From Terrilactibacillus tamarindi (GTDB lineage: Bacteria > Bacillota > Bacilli > Bacillales > Sporolactobacillaceae), in assembly GCF_009718825.1 (NCBI RefSeq), contig NZ_WNHB01000003.1:156478-220477 (forward strand): DNA of 64,000 bases, given 5' to 3'. Made by a program: the position numbers and the translations under genes. The notes beneath the pieces are model-generated. The model was not told the DNA's origin. It ran no database searches and was given only the letters and a program-made list of their open reading frames with translations. Positions 18,863 to 32,044 of the stretch are shown one piece after another; position 1 is the first letter of the stretch; each line of letters opens with the position of its first letter.

Positions 18863-19347
18863 ATGCTTGAATTTCATTTAGGAACAATTCTGTTTCAATT
18901 AGTCGTCTTCATTATCCTAATGATCATCATAGGAAAAATCGGTACAAAACCGGTAGTTGAAATGATGAGAAAAAGACAGAATTTTATTAATGAACAAATT
19001 AACAGTGCCGAAACGAGTCGAAAAGAAGCAGAAGCGTTTCTTGCTGAACAAAAATCTGAATTGGATAAAGTTCGTCAAGAAGCACATAGCATTATTGAAC
19101 GGGCGAAAAAACAAGGTGAATCTGAAGCCGATAGCATTATAAGTGCTGCAAAAGACCGTGCTGATCGATTAGTTGCTGAAGCCCGCGTGGAAATAACCCG
19201 TGAAAAAGACCTAGCCATAGCGTCACTTCGTGATGAAGTAGCTGATCTTTCTGTTCTTCTTGCTACAAAAATTCTTGAAAAAGAAATTGATGCCAAACAA
19301 TACGACAAAGAAATGAACCAAGTTCTTAAAGAAGTAGGAGAACGGTT

Positions 19348-19351
<4 letters not shown>
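18863..19351 (+). CDS. atpF: ATP synthase Fo subunit b
   Basis: Peripheral stalk protein of 162 aa: one N-terminal membrane helix (about residues 7-26), then a long charged alpha-helix that dimerises. SD GAAAGGAGTGG before ATG 18863. It overlaps atpH by 4 bp (ATGA). Confidence 0.96.
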
Positions 19352-21415
<2,064 letters not shown>

Positions 21416-21463
21416 TGTATGGGATGGTTTCATCCCATACGCTTCAAAAGGTGGTGAATTGAA

Positions 21464-22327
21464 GTGCCTTCAATGCGTGATATAAAAGAAAGTATTGGAT
21501 CAAAGAAGAAAACTCGCCAAATTACGAAAGCGATGGAAATGGTATCAGCTGCTAAATTGAATCGTGCGCAAATGCATGCGAAAACATACACAGCTTATAC
21601 GGATAAACTTCGTGAAGTCGTTGGGGGTATCGCAGCAGGAAATAATGGAAGTATCAAACATCCGATGCTTCAAACACGTCCTGTAAAGAAAACGGGCTAC
21701 CTTGTCATAACAGCTGACATGGGACTTGCAGGGGCATACAACAACAGCGTTTTAAAATATGTGTATGGTCTCATACAAGAACGTCATCAATCAAGCGATG
21801 AATATAAAGTTTTTGTTGTCGGTAAAGTCGGAGTGAAATTTTTTAAAAACCGTAATATAGATGTAACGCATCAAGCCACAGACTTACCTGAACGCTTTAA
21901 GTTTGATGATGTTAAGTCTTTGGCTAGAGAAGCAGTTGGTTTATATGCGTACGAAGAAATTGATGAATTATACATGGTGTACAATCACTTTGTTAGTGCA
22001 ATTAATCAACAGTTGACCGATACGAAACTATTACCGTTATCTGATATTGAAACTCACGAAGAGCACTCAGTAACTTATGAATATGAGCCAGATAGCGAAG
22101 AGGTTCTTAAGAATTTACTACCTCTTTATGCAGAAGGTTTAATTTATGGAGCTTTACTAGATGCAAGGGCAGCAGAACATGCGGCACGTATGACAGCGAT
22201 GAGAAATTCAACGGATAACGCAACGGAACTCATTGACAAATTAACACTTTCATTTAACAGTGCTCGTCAAGCTGCGATTACACAGGAACTTTCTGAGATC
22301 GTTGGCGGAGCATCGGCATTAGAATAA
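21464..22327 (+). CDS. atpG: ATP synthase F1 subunit gamma
   Basis: Central rotor shaft, 287 aa, with long N- and C-terminal helices: [25 protein letters not shown] start and the [20 protein letters not shown] end. GTG start at 21464 after AAAAGGTGGTGAA. Confidence 0.97.
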   Translation: MPSMRDIKESIGSKKKTRQITKAMEMVSAAKLNRAQMHAKTYTAYTDKLREVVGGIAAGNNGSIKHPMLQTRPVKKTGYLVITADMGLAGAYNNSVLKYVYGLIQERHQSSDEYKVFVVGKVGVKFFKNRNIDVTHQATDLPERFKFDDVKSLAREAVGLYAYEEIDELYMVYNHFVSAINQQLTDTKLLPLSDIETHEEHSVTYEYEPDSEEVLKNLLPLYAEGLIYGALLDARAAEHAARMTAMRNSTDNATELIDKLTLSFNSARQAAITQELSEIVGGASALE

Positions 22328-22344
22328 ACTCTCACTATTTGTGA

Positions 22345-23772
<1,428 letters not shown>

Positions 23773-23832
23773 GCCCGTTATGACTGAACCTCACGTAATG
23801 AGAGATGTATCTGCCAAAGGAGGTTTTGCGAA

Positions 23833-24243
23833 ATGAGTACGGTGCATACGGAAATCGTAACACCGAACGGAAAAATCTTTGAAGGCGAAGCTCAAATGAT
23901 TAATGTGAGAGCAACCACCGGTGAGTTAGGTATTTTACCTAGGCACATGCCGCTTGTTGCCCCACTAGAAATTGATCGTGTTCGCCTTGACCTCGATGAT
24001 CGTACACAATATGTGGCTGTTCATGGTGGATTTATTCAAATTCATCCTGAACATGTCACCATTCTTTCTGAATCTGCGGAGTTGAAAGAAGATATTGATG
24101 TACCCCGTGCGGAAAAAGCAAAAGCAGAGGCAGAAGGGAAGCTGGGCAAACTCGAAAGCGGAACGCTAGATTACGAAACCGCAAAAAACGAGCTCAAACG
24201 AGCAGAAGCCCGACTAAAAACTGCCAAATCCGGCATCGAGTAA
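23833..24243 (+). CDS. atpC: ATP synthase F1 subunit epsilon
   Basis: Rotor subunit and intrinsic inhibitor, 136 aa. Beta-sandwich domain (TPNGKIFEGEA, GELGILPRHMPLVAPL) followed by the two-helix C-terminal hairpin. SD AAAGGAGGT before ATG 23833. Last gene of the operon. Confidence 0.97.
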   Translation: MSTVHTEIVTPNGKIFEGEAQMINVRATTGELGILPRHMPLVAPLEIDRVRLDLDDRTQYVAVHGGFIQIHPEHVTILSESAELKEDIDVPRAEKAKAEAEGKLGKLESGTLDYETAKNELKRAEARLKTAKSGIE

Positions 24244-24254
24244 ATTAATAGAAA

Positions 24255-24289
24255 GAGTACCAGTTAAAAACGACTGGTACTCTTTTTTT
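24255..24289 (+). terminator. terminator of the atp operon
   Basis: Perfect stem GAGTACCAGT / ACTGGTACTC, 8-nt loop, T7. Confidence 0.95.
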
Positions 24290-24372
24290 GGCCAATTTTC
24301 GAAGTAAAATTGAAAGATTACTGAACTCCGATAGAAAGAGACTCTATCAAATATTATTTCTCTAATATGTTC

Positions 24373-25036
24373 ACAGGCTCAATTAAGTTGTGAAGCGCCT
24401 CAATTAATCTGGAACAGGCTCAATTAAGTGACGAAGCGCCTCAATTAACTTGGAACAGGCTCATTTAGTGACGAAGCGCCTCATTTAATTTAGAACAGGC
24501 TCAATTAAGTGACGAAGCGCCTCATTTAATTTAGAACAGGCTCAATTAGTGACGAAGTACCTCAATTAATCTGGAACAGGCTCAATTAAGTAACGAAGCG
24601 CCTCAATTGACTTGGAACAGGCTTAATTAAGTGATGAAGTACCTCAATTAATCTGGACCAGGCTCAATTAAGTAACGAAGTGCCTCAATTAATCTGGACC
24701 AGGCTCAATTAAGTGATGAAGCGCCTCAATTAACTTGGAACAGACTCAATTAAGTGACGAAGCGCCTCAATTAATCTGGACCAGGCTCAATTAGAGACGA
24801 AGTACCTCAATTAATCTGGACCAGGCTCAATTAGAGACGAAGTACCTCAATTAATCTGGAACAGGCTCAATTAAGTAACGAAGTACCTCAATTCCTCTAA
24901 TACAGGCTCAATTAAGTGATGAAGCGCCTCAATTAATCTGGAACAGGCTCAATTAAGTGACGAAGTGCCTCAATTACTCTTGACAAGGCTCAATTAGTGA
25001 CGAAGTACCTCGATTAATCTAATACAGGCTCAATTC
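24373..25036 (+). repeat. intergenic repeat array C
   Basis: About 32 units in alternation: GGCTCAATTAAGTGACGAAG plus C (21 bp) and GCCTCAATTAATCTGGAACA (20 bp), giving a ~41-bp higher-order repeat about 16 times. Some copies are shortened (CTCAATTAGTGACG). The 41-bp period breaks every reading frame, so this array cannot be coding. It starts some 85 bp after the atp terminator. Confidence 0.93.
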
Positions 25037-25146
25037 AATATCATGGTCCTAAAAGTTTCATCGAGTAAGGGGGTGTTATAGCACAAGTTTGGTTCATAAT
25101 CGCCTAACTCCGTTAAAGAATGCCCCGCTATGACAAAGGATAGAGC

Positions 25147-25265
25147 AACTCAGAGAAAGAATTGCACCACCTCGACATAGAATTGCACAACTTCAACAAA
25201 GAACCCCGACATAGATTTGCACAATTCGACAAAGATTTACACAACTCGACAAAGATTTGTACAAC
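25147..25265 (-). repeat. short inverted repeat array C'
   Basis: Five or six degenerate units in the opposite orientation; read on the - strand a unit is TTGTGCAAATCTTTGTCGA-like. It faces array C across about 110 bp. Confidence 0.7.
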
Positions 25266-25269
25266 ATTA

Positions 25270-25700
25270 GGTAGAAACAGAAACTTAACGATTTAAACTC
25301 AGTAATGCTACAATACAACTAATCCAACCCATGCTCCTGAAATCACCCCTATTAAAAAATTCCCCAGAGAAGATTGTAATGGTGTTAGGTATTTTGCACC
25401 TAGTTAGAAAGAGTGGTAATCATATTGGGGTAGGTCTATCTCCTTAAATCTCATGAAAGCTAATATATATAAAATTACAAGCATTGATTTTGATTGTTTT
25501 CGGGTTTAAAATCTGTTGTAAGGGTTTTTTTTATCCTAATGTGAATGATTAATTCATTAGGTTTATGGGTAATTATGTGTAATGGTCAAATTTTATTTTT
25601 TTTAAACGGTAGCACTTTTTTAAAAAAAGGGCTAAAATAAGAACGAAATGTTACATTTGTATTAAAAATCCTCATCATTATATAACAATTCAGTTACATA
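25270..25700. other. AT-rich intergenic stretch before ywzB
   Basis: About 430 bp with no open frame or clear signal; runs of A and T (for example around 25590 and 25620). The promoter of ywzB should be here but no good -35/-10 pair stood out. Confidence 0.4.
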
Positions 25701-25724
25701 TGAGCCAGGAAGGGTGTAGAGGTG

Positions 25725-25946
25725 ATGAATTTTGGCTATCAAGCAGGACTTAGTATCGTTCTCCACCTGATAGCGTTTATTTTGACATGGTGGGCTATTC
25801 AAGGAATTAAATGGGAGCTTTTTTTTCGTAAGCCTAAAGGGAAACAATCTTTATGCTTCATGGTTCTTTTTTCACTTGCTATAAGCTACCTTGTCGCTAA
25901 ATTTTTCTTAGATTATCTCGGTTCTTCCTTATTATTAATGAATTAA
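25725..25946 (+). CDS. ywzB: DUF1146 family membrane protein YwzB
   Basis: A 73-aa protein of unknown function with two membrane helices (about residues 8-25 and 45-68) and the conserved WWAIQGIKWE segment between them. Gene position between atpC and ywmB is typical. Either GTG 25722 or ATG 25725 may start it; SD AGGAAGGG lies 9-12 bp upstream. Confidence 0.82.
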   Translation: MNFGYQAGLSIVLHLIAFILTWWAIQGIKWELFFRKPKGKQSLCFMVLFSLAISYLVAKFFLDYLGSSLLLMN

Positions 25947-26128
25947 TGGTATCGGAAACCGAAGATTGTATGAATGAATCTCAATGATCAACAGTAAATT
26001 TTAGCTTCAAGATATAAAAAGAGAAGTTGTCTATTTTTGAAGAATCTTGCCGATTATTAACGATAAGTTAAATGTATTAACCTACTCCTAATCGTGAACA
26101 ATGTGATTAAGGAGAGGTGAAACGCAAG

Positions 26129-26887
26129 ATGAAAACAAAGAATCAATGGATCATTGCACTTTTTATTATGGTTTTTTTCGTAGGGGCTTATTCACAAGTT
26201 GAAGCAAAAACAAGTCAATCAAATATATCTACTCATAAAGAGATTCCCTTAATAGCTCAAAGTATGGAAAAACAGGGGGCAAAGGTGACCGGGTGGTCTG
26301 TATATTCTAGACAATCGGAGACCACGTTAAAAAGCCGTTCCGAGCTAGAGCAATTTACTGAATCCTATTTGCGTAAATTGCCAAAATATACCTTTGTTAA
26401 AAAAATGAAAAAAAATGGCCAGTATGAATGGCTCGGAACCTATGCTATGGATCGTCATACCACAGGAACTATAAAAATTATTGCTTACCCCCACAAAAGT
26501 AAATATCAAACGTACATCATATATGAGTTGAAGGGCGATCAATGGGACTCAAAAAAATGGGGAAAAGTAGAGAAGATAGCTAAAAAAGAACAAGTTAAAA
26601 TTTTCCATGGTTTGTATAAAAATTTTTATTGTGTAAAAGCGAAAATTAATGCTAAAATAAAATCTGGTCTACTAAATACTTCTAATAAAATAATGAATGA
26701 TTTTCAAGCTCAACCAGTAGAAATAATAAATGAAAAAACCTTTGTGTCTGTATCTGCATATACTAAAGCATGGCGTGACACGATTTATACTGGGGAGAAA
26801 AAAATGAATATACAAGTTGCACTACGTACATTAAATGGTCAAACAACAATAACAGTAGGAACACCAATAATAACGACTGAATACTAA
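26129..26887 (+). CDS. ywmB: YwmB family secreted protein
   Basis: A protein of about 252 aa with an N-terminal signal sequence (about residues 7-24) and the YwmB (DUF1779) fold, ending in the family signature TVGTPIITTEY. Function unknown; the gene is conserved ahead of murA and spoIID in spore formers. ATG 26129 is favoured because AAGGAGAGGTG (26109-26119) lies upstream; the GTG at 26117 overlaps that SD. Confidence 0.88.
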   Translation: MKTKNQWIIALFIMVFFVGAYSQVEAKTSQSNISTHKEIPLIAQSMEKQGAKVTGWSVYSRQSETTLKSRSELEQFTESYLRKLPKYTFVKKMKKNGQYEWLGTYAMDRHTTGTIKIIAYPHKSKYQTYIIYELKGDQWDSKKWGKVEKIAKKEQVKIFHGLYKNFYCVKAKINAKIKSGLLNTSNKIMNDFQAQPVEIINEKTFVSVSAYTKAWRDTIYTGEKKMNIQVALRTLNGQTTITVGTPIITTEY

Positions 26888-27054
26888 ATATAATAAGCGA
26901 ATATATCAGTGAATTTTTCGTTTTCGTGAAGAGAATCATCAATGTGATGGCGTGTCTGTTACCTCCCCCGTAAGAGGAGTTGCGGATGGTTAGGCCAATA
27001 TTGGTTAACCAGGCGAAAAGCGGATAAATGACATTGGACGCGGAGGGGAATATC

Positions 27055-28377
27055 TTGGAGAAAATCATTGTTCGTGGCGGGAAGCGTTTATTTGGGACTG
27101 TAAAAGTAGAAGGAGCAAAAAATGCGGTTCTTCCCGTTATTGCGGCTTCGATGCTAGCTAATAAAGGTACAAGTAAAATTTATAACGTTCCTGCTTTAGC
27201 AGATGTGTATACGATTAACAATGTTTTGCGTTATCTTAACGCAGACGTGAATTATGAAAATAATATAATAACGGTAAAAGCAGTAAAAGAATTATTAACA
27301 GAAGCACCATTTGAATATGTTCGAAAAATGCGTGCATCTTTTCTTGTTATGGGACCTTTGCTCGCACGAGTTGGAATGGCTAGAATTCCGCTTCCTGGCG
27401 GTTGTGCTATTGGTTCAAGACCGATTGATCAACATCTCAAAGGTTTCGAAGCCATGGGTGCAAAAATCAATATTGGTAATGGATTTATAGAGGCAAGTGT
27501 TAATGGCAAACTCCAAGGAGCTAATATTTATCTCGATATGCCAAGTGTTGGCGCAACAGAGAACATTATGATGGCAGCTGTACTTGCTGAGGGTACAACG
27601 ATTCTTGAAAATTGTGCCAGAGAACCAGAAATTGTAGATCTTGCCGATTTTTTAAATGCAATGGGAGCCAAAGTCAAAGGAGCTGGCACTGGAACGCTTA
27701 CTATACAAGGTGTAAAAGAATTAAAAGCTGCTCATCATAGAATTGTCCCTGATCGAATCGAAGCCGGTACTTATATGGTTGCAGCAGCCATAACAGGCGG
27801 AAATGTCCTCGTTGAAGATGCTAGGGCGGAACATTTACGTCCTCTCATCTCAAAAATGGAGGAAATGGGTGTCAGAATTACACAAGAATTCAATGGTCTA
27901 CGTGTTAAAGGACCAGATATTCTAAAACCGGTCGATGTAAAAACAATGCCACACCCAGGGTTCCCAACGGATTTACAGGCTCAAATGATGGCTCTATTAT
28001 TAAAAGCCCATGGCACTTCTGTTATTACGGAAACAGTGTTTGAAAATCGCTTTATGCACGTTGAAGAATTTAGACGGATGAATGCGGATATCAAAATTGA
28101 AGGACGTTCAGCTATCATTAATGGTCCTTGTCATTTACAAGGAGCAGAAGTGTCAGCGACCGACCTACGTGCCGGGGCTGCATTGGTTATTGCTGGTCTT
28201 ATTTCTCAAGGAGTCACACGCGTAAGTGAGTTAAAACATATAGACCGTGGATATGTAGACTTAGCAGGAAAACTTCGCGCACTTGGTGCTAACGTTGAGC
28301 GTGTGACCGTCGAAGAAGGAGCCATTGAACAAGAAGTCTCAATGCCTAAATTAAACATGAAACCAAAATTTGCTTAA
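27055..28377 (+). CDS. murA: UDP-N-acetylglucosamine 1-carboxyvinyltransferase
   Basis: First committed step of peptidoglycan synthesis: transfers enolpyruvate from PEP to UDP-GlcNAc. About 440 aa, with [16 protein letters not shown] (about residues 14-29), the catalytic-loop Cys in [15 protein letters not shown] (about residue 118), and [16 protein letters not shown] choose TTG 27055 (MEKIIVRGG) because GGAGGGG at 27042-27048 is the SD; an ATG at 27028 would add nine unlike residues. It is the murAA paralogue by context (before spoIID). Confidence 0.95.
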   Translation: MEKIIVRGGKRLFGTVKVEGAKNAVLPVIAASMLANKGTSKIYNVPALADVYTINNVLRYLNADVNYENNIITVKAVKELLTEAPFEYVRKMRASFLVMGPLLARVGMARIPLPGGCAIGSRPIDQHLKGFEAMGAKINIGNGFIEASVNGKLQGANIYLDMPSVGATENIMMAAVLAEGTTILENCAREPEIVDLADFLNAMGAKVKGAGTGTLTIQGVKELKAAHHRIVPDRIEAGTYMVAAAITGGNVLVEDARAEHLRPLISKMEEMGVRITQEFNGLRVKGPDILKPVDVKTMPHPGFPTDLQAQMMALLLKAHGTSVITETVFENRFMHVEEFRRMNADIKIEGRSAIINGPCHLQGAEVSATDLRAGAALVIAGLISQGVTRVSELKHIDRGYVDLAGKLRALGANVERVTVEEGAIEQEVSMPKLNMKPKFA

Positions 28378-28394
28378 ATTTGTTATAATATACG

Positions 28395-28419
28395 GAGCCA
28401 TACTTGGCTTCTTTTTTTT
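28395..28419 (+). terminator. intrinsic terminator of murA
   Basis: GGAGCCA / TGGCTTC stem, loop TACT, T8. Confidence 0.88.
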
Positions 28420-28607
28420 GACAATCTAATTTGAATATTTAGTTATTTGTCAAGATGATAGATTTGATATTTTTGCCAAATGAATATCATTTCCCATCAA
28501 CAGTCTATGCCAAAATGTTTTTAAATATACATACATAACCTATAAAAATGTGAAAAATAAGTTTCGAAAGCTCCTCGTGATAGGGTGATCTTATCCCATT
28601 TTTTCGT

Positions 28608-28635
28608 TCTAATTGCTTGTTTACGCCCATAATAT
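28608..28635 (+). promoter_or_regulatory. possible sigma-E promoter of spoIID
   Basis: TCTAATT (28608-28614) and CATAATAT (28628-28635) with a 13-bp spacer resemble the sigma-E consensus (kmATATT, CATAcanT). In B. subtilis spoIID is sigma-E dependent. Confidence 0.4.
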
Positions 28636-28669
28636 AAAGATGAACATTCAACTTATTGGGAGGACATAT

Positions 28670-29695
28670 ATGAGGAAAGGCATCATCATCCTAACACTAT
28701 TCGTTGCTATCATCATCTTGATTCCAGCTGTCATTGTATTACCGTTTTCACATGCCAAAGACATGAAAGCAGATCAAATGCCGAACAAAAGTAAACAAAA
28801 TGTAGAGAAACAAAAAAGTAAAGTAAAAACCCCCAATATTACGGTAAGTGTCTATAGAGAAAATCTCAAAAAAACACAAAAAGTTCCGTTTAATGATTAT
28901 CTGGTTGGAGTCGTAGGTTCTGAAATGCCAGCCAAATTTGATTTGGAAGCGCTAAAAGCCCAAACTTTGGCTGCAAGAACCTATATTATCAGCCATCTTC
29001 TGGGCTTAGGTTCAACCTCCTTACCTGATGGAGGACAAGTGACCGATACGACGCAAAATCAAGTCTACAAGAATGATCAAGAACTTCGAAAGATATGGGG
29101 TAAAGACTATAGCTGGAAAATCAAGAAAATCAGACAGGCTGTGCTAGAGACAGCTGACCAAATTATTATGTATAAAGGAGAACCCATCTCCACTCCTTCT
29201 TTTTTCTCAACAAGCAATGGCTATACAGAGGATGCGAAGGACTACTGGAGCAGTAATATACCATATCTTCAGTCCGTTTCCAGTCCATGGGATAAAGCCT
29301 CTCCAAAATACAAAGTCACAGAAAAGCAATCAGTCAGTACGGTCGAACAAAAATTAAACATAACTTTACCCAGTGCAGATGGTCCCATCGGTAAAGTCAC
29401 CAAAAGAACGGAAGGAAAACGCATCGCAACCTTCAAAATTGGGAATAAAACATTCACCGGTCGTGAAATTCGTGAAGCACTCAACCTAAGATCAACGGAC
29501 TTCTCTATGACCAAAAAAGGCAATCAAGTAAGCATTAAGACCATAGGCTATGGCCATGGAGTTGGAATGAGCCAATACGGCGCAGAAGGCATGGCGAAAG
29601 AGGGCGCGAACTACAAACAAATCCTTAGCCATTACTATAAAGGAACTTCAATTCAGAACATGGAACCATTCACAAAAAGATTAGAAGATAAATGA
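28670..29695 (+). CDS. spoIID: stage II sporulation protein D
   Basis: Lytic transglycosylase of the DMP engulfment complex. About 341 aa: a membrane anchor (about residues 5-25), then the SpoIID domain with PFNDYLVGVVGSEMPAKFD including the catalytic Glu, ALKAQTLAARTYI, STSNGYTEDAKDYW and GYGHGVGMSQYGAEGMA. ATG 28670 follows GGGAGG; the longer frame from 28613 has no SD. Gene order murA-spoIID-spoIIQ is kept, but two - strand genes separate spoIID from spoIIQ here. Confidence 0.95.
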   Translation: MRKGIIILTLFVAIIILIPAVIVLPFSHAKDMKADQMPNKSKQNVEKQKSKVKTPNITVSVYRENLKKTQKVPFNDYLVGVVGSEMPAKFDLEALKAQTLAARTYIISHLLGLGSTSLPDGGQVTDTTQNQVYKNDQELRKIWGKDYSWKIKKIRQAVLETADQIIMYKGEPISTPSFFSTSNGYTEDAKDYWSSNIPYLQSVSSPWDKASPKYKVTEKQSVSTVEQKLNITLPSADGPIGKVTKRTEGKRIATFKIGNKTFTGREIREALNLRSTDFSMTKKGNQVSIKTIGYGHGVGMSQYGAEGMAKEGANYKQILSHYYKGTSIQNMEPFTKRLEDK

Positions 29696-29701
29696 GTGAT
29701 A

Positions 29702-29730
29702 AATAGACCACAAGGAGATTGTGGTCTATT
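29702..29730 (+). terminator. stem-loop after spoIID
   Basis: AATAGACCACA / TGTGGTCTATT with loop AGGAGAT, just after the stop. No T tract, so it may stabilise the mRNA end rather than terminate. Confidence 0.5.
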
Positions 29731-29789
29731 AGTATGGAAAAAGTACCCGAATTTAGATCGTACGCACCGAGTTACGGAGGGGCGGCTCT

Positions 29790-30195
29790 AGTTTGAAGTG
29801 GTGCAATAAAAGGCAGAGTGGTGCAATTCACATTTGAAGCGGTGCAATCGGATCAGAGTGGTGTAATTCGTGTTTAGAGCGGTGCAATTAGAGGCCGGAG
29901 TGGTGCAATTCATGTTCGAAGCGGTGCAATTAACGTCAGAGTGATGCAATTCATGTTCGAAGCGGTGCAATTAACGTCAGAGTGGTGCAATTCATGTTCG
30001 AAGCGGTGCAATTAACGTCAGAGTGGTGCAATTCATGTTCGAAGCGGTGCAATTAACGTCAGAGTGGTGCAATCCAAGTTCGAAGTGGTGCAATCAATGT
30101 TTGAAGTGGTGCAATTAACGGCGGAGTGATGCAATCCATGCCTGAAGTAGTGCAATCCAAGCATGAGGTGATGCAATCCCATCGCAAAGTAGTAC
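29790..30195 (+). repeat. intergenic repeat array D
   Basis: About 19 units of 21 bp of the GTGCAAT subtype. Between about 29905 and 30070 two unit types alternate as a 42-bp repeat: TTCATGTTCGAAGCGGTGCA and ATTAACGTCAGAGTGGTGCA plus flanks, four times nearly unchanged. It lies in the convergent gap between spoIID (+) and the MsmX-type gene (-), oriented with spoIID. Confidence 0.93.
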
Positions 30196-30275
30196 AAAAC
30201 TAGTTTGAAATTAAGAAAAGTACAGGAGATGTGTGAGTCGAGTCAATGTTATCTGGAATGAGAGAGGAGTAATTA

Positions 30276-30307
30276 ACTAAAATCCCCACCCATTCTAGTG
30301 GATGGGG
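30276..30307 (-). terminator. terminator of the - strand ATPase gene
   Basis: Read on the - strand: CCCCATCC / GGTGGGG stem around a 9-nt loop, then ATTTTAGTT. Confidence 0.7.
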
Positions 30308-30317
30308 CTATATGTTT

Positions 30318-31442
30318 TTATAATGCGATTGCTTCCTCTGTATTCAATGTAATGACTTCCTCAGTATCTTTATCAAAAAAATGAATTTTATCTAAATCAA
30401 AGGCAAGTTTGATTTGATCGCCATTCTTGATATCAGTATCAATGACTTTAGCAACAATGTTTGTTCCGTTGATCGAGGTGTAAAGAAGACTTTCTGATCC
30501 CATTAATTCTGAAACATCAATTGAGGCATCAAATTGACCTGCAATTGTATCTTCAATTAAGTGCTCATTTCGATTAATATCTTCTGGTCGAATCCCTAAT
30601 ATAAACTCCTTATTGATATAACCTTTGGAGCGCAAAACCTCCAACTTGTCTTTTGGTAATGGGAAAGAAATATTTCCAATTCTTAGCTCGGTGTCAGAGC
30701 ATGTCACAGGTATGAAATTCATAGCAGGCGAACCGATGAAACCGGCAACGAAAACATTAACAGGATGATTATACACTTCTTTAGGGGTACCAATTTGCTG
30801 AATAACACCGTCTTTCATAATGACAATCCGTGAAGCCATTGTCATAGCCTCTGTTTGATCATGTGTGACATAAATCGTCGTCGTGTCTAAACGGCGGTGC
30901 AGCTTCGAAATTTCAGCACGCATTTGTAGTCTGAGTTTGGCATCCAAGTTAGAAAGAGGCTCATCCATGAGGAATACTTTGGGATTACGAACCATGGCTC
31001 GTCCCAAAGCCACCCGCTGACGTTGACCACCGGATAATGCTTTTGGCTTACGTTTTAGGTAATCTTCCAGTCCAAGGATCTTGGCAGCTTCTTTTACTCT
31101 AGCATCAATCTCTGCCTTGGGTGTTTTTTTAATTTTTAATCCAAAAGCCATATTATCATAGACGGTCATATGTGGATAAAGGGCGTAGTTTTGAAAAACC
31201 ATGGCAATGTCCCGATTTTTAGGAGCCACATCATTCATAAGTTTGTTGTCAATAAATAATTCCCCATCCGTTATTTCTTCTAGACCAGCAATCATTCGTA
31301 GTGTAGTAGACTTACCGCAACCTGAGGGGCCTACAAAGACAATAAATTCTTTATGCTTAATGTCCAAATTAAAGTTACTCACAGAAAGAGTGTCACTATT
31401 TTTGTACCTTTTACCAATGTTTTTCAATAGAATGTCTGCCAT
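30318..31442 (-). CDS. sugar ABC transporter ATPase, MsmX/UgpC type
   Basis: Motor subunit for carbohydrate ABC importers. About 374 aa: Walker A GPSGCGKST (about residues 36-44), Q-loop, signature LSGGQRQRVALGRAMVRNP, Walker B VFLMDEPLSNLDAK, then the MalK-type regulatory/TOBE domain (LGIRPEDI). ATG 31442 is chosen: AGGAGG lies 6 bp upstream, and the preceding codon TTG 31445 is too close. No permease or binding-protein gene is near, so it is an orphan ATPase, like B. subtilis MsmX, which serves several importers. Confidence 0.92.
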   Translation of the reverse strand: MADILLKNIGKRYKNSDTLSVSNFNLDIKHKEFIVFVGPSGCGKSTTLRMIAGLEEITDGELFIDNKLMNDVAPKNRDIAMVFQNYALYPHMTVYDNMAFGLKIKKTPKAEIDARVKEAAKILGLEDYLKRKPKALSGGQRQRVALGRAMVRNPKVFLMDEPLSNLDAKLRLQMRAEISKLHRRLDTTTIYVTHDQTEAMTMASRIVIMKDGVIQQIGTPKEVYNHPVNVFVAGFIGSPAMNFIPVTCSDTELRIGNISFPLPKDKLEVLRSKGYINKEFILGIRPEDINRNEHLIEDTIAGQFDASIDVSELMGSESLLYTSINGTNIVAKVIDTDIKNGDQIKLAFDLDKIHFFDKDTEEVITLNTEEAIAL

Positions 31443-31477
31443 CAAATGCCTCCTGTATCTTTTTTGAATTATTTAAT

Positions 31478-31506
31478 AGTATATATAAATTTAAATAGTT
31501 TGACAA
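31478..31506 (-). promoter_or_regulatory. sigma-A promoter of the - strand ATPase gene
   Basis: On the - strand TTGTCA (31506-31501), 17-bp spacer, TATACT (31483-31478), about 35 bp before the start codon. Confidence 0.7.
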
Positions 31507-31612
31507 TTAGCGAATTGAACAAAAATACAAGACTATTTTTGGTCACTTTTTCATAATAGGTAGGAGGCAGGTAAACAAATGGATGATAGGGAAGATAAGC
31601 TTATTCAGTGGA

Positions 31613-31757
31613 AAAAGTGATACTTTAATCAATGGGGGTTTTCCCATCACCCACTGGGAAAACTAAACCAATCAGACTCATGTGGGCAGTTATCCCCCAT
31701 CTAGGAATGTTTGTTTTTGAAGTGGGAATCAAAACTCGCCGTTATACTCGGGATAAA
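31613..31757 (-). repeat. structured dispersed element, copy 2
   Basis: Reverse-orientation match to 13144-13293. Read on the - strand it starts TTATCCCG, contains GGGGGATAACTGCCC and GGGAAAACCCCCATTGATT, and ends near TATCACTTTT. It lies between the amidohydrolase and the MsmX-type gene. Confidence 0.6.
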
Positions 31758-32044
31758 TTCTAACCGAAACCAAGTCATCGATCAATTCATCCACTCCGAA
31801 GAAGTTATTCACAAAATACACAAAAAATCTATTTATCCACAATCAATTTATTGAATTTTATACTTTTTTCAGAAAAGTAATCCACAATTCAGGAAAAGAT
31901 ACACACAATTTGAGGATAAAAGAGGGGTTATGCACAGGCATTTTTTACAAAGAGGGTTTTGAATCTATAAGATATCCACATCAAAAAAAGAATTTTATAA
32001 CCTCAAAGAGGACGATTCATTCGTTCCTCTCTGAGACAACATAT
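31758..32044. other. intergenic stretch, nothing recognised
   Basis: About 290 bp after the - strand amidohydrolase gene. AT-rich, with several ATCCACA-like words but no ORF with a ribosome binding site and no clear terminator. Confidence 0.3.
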
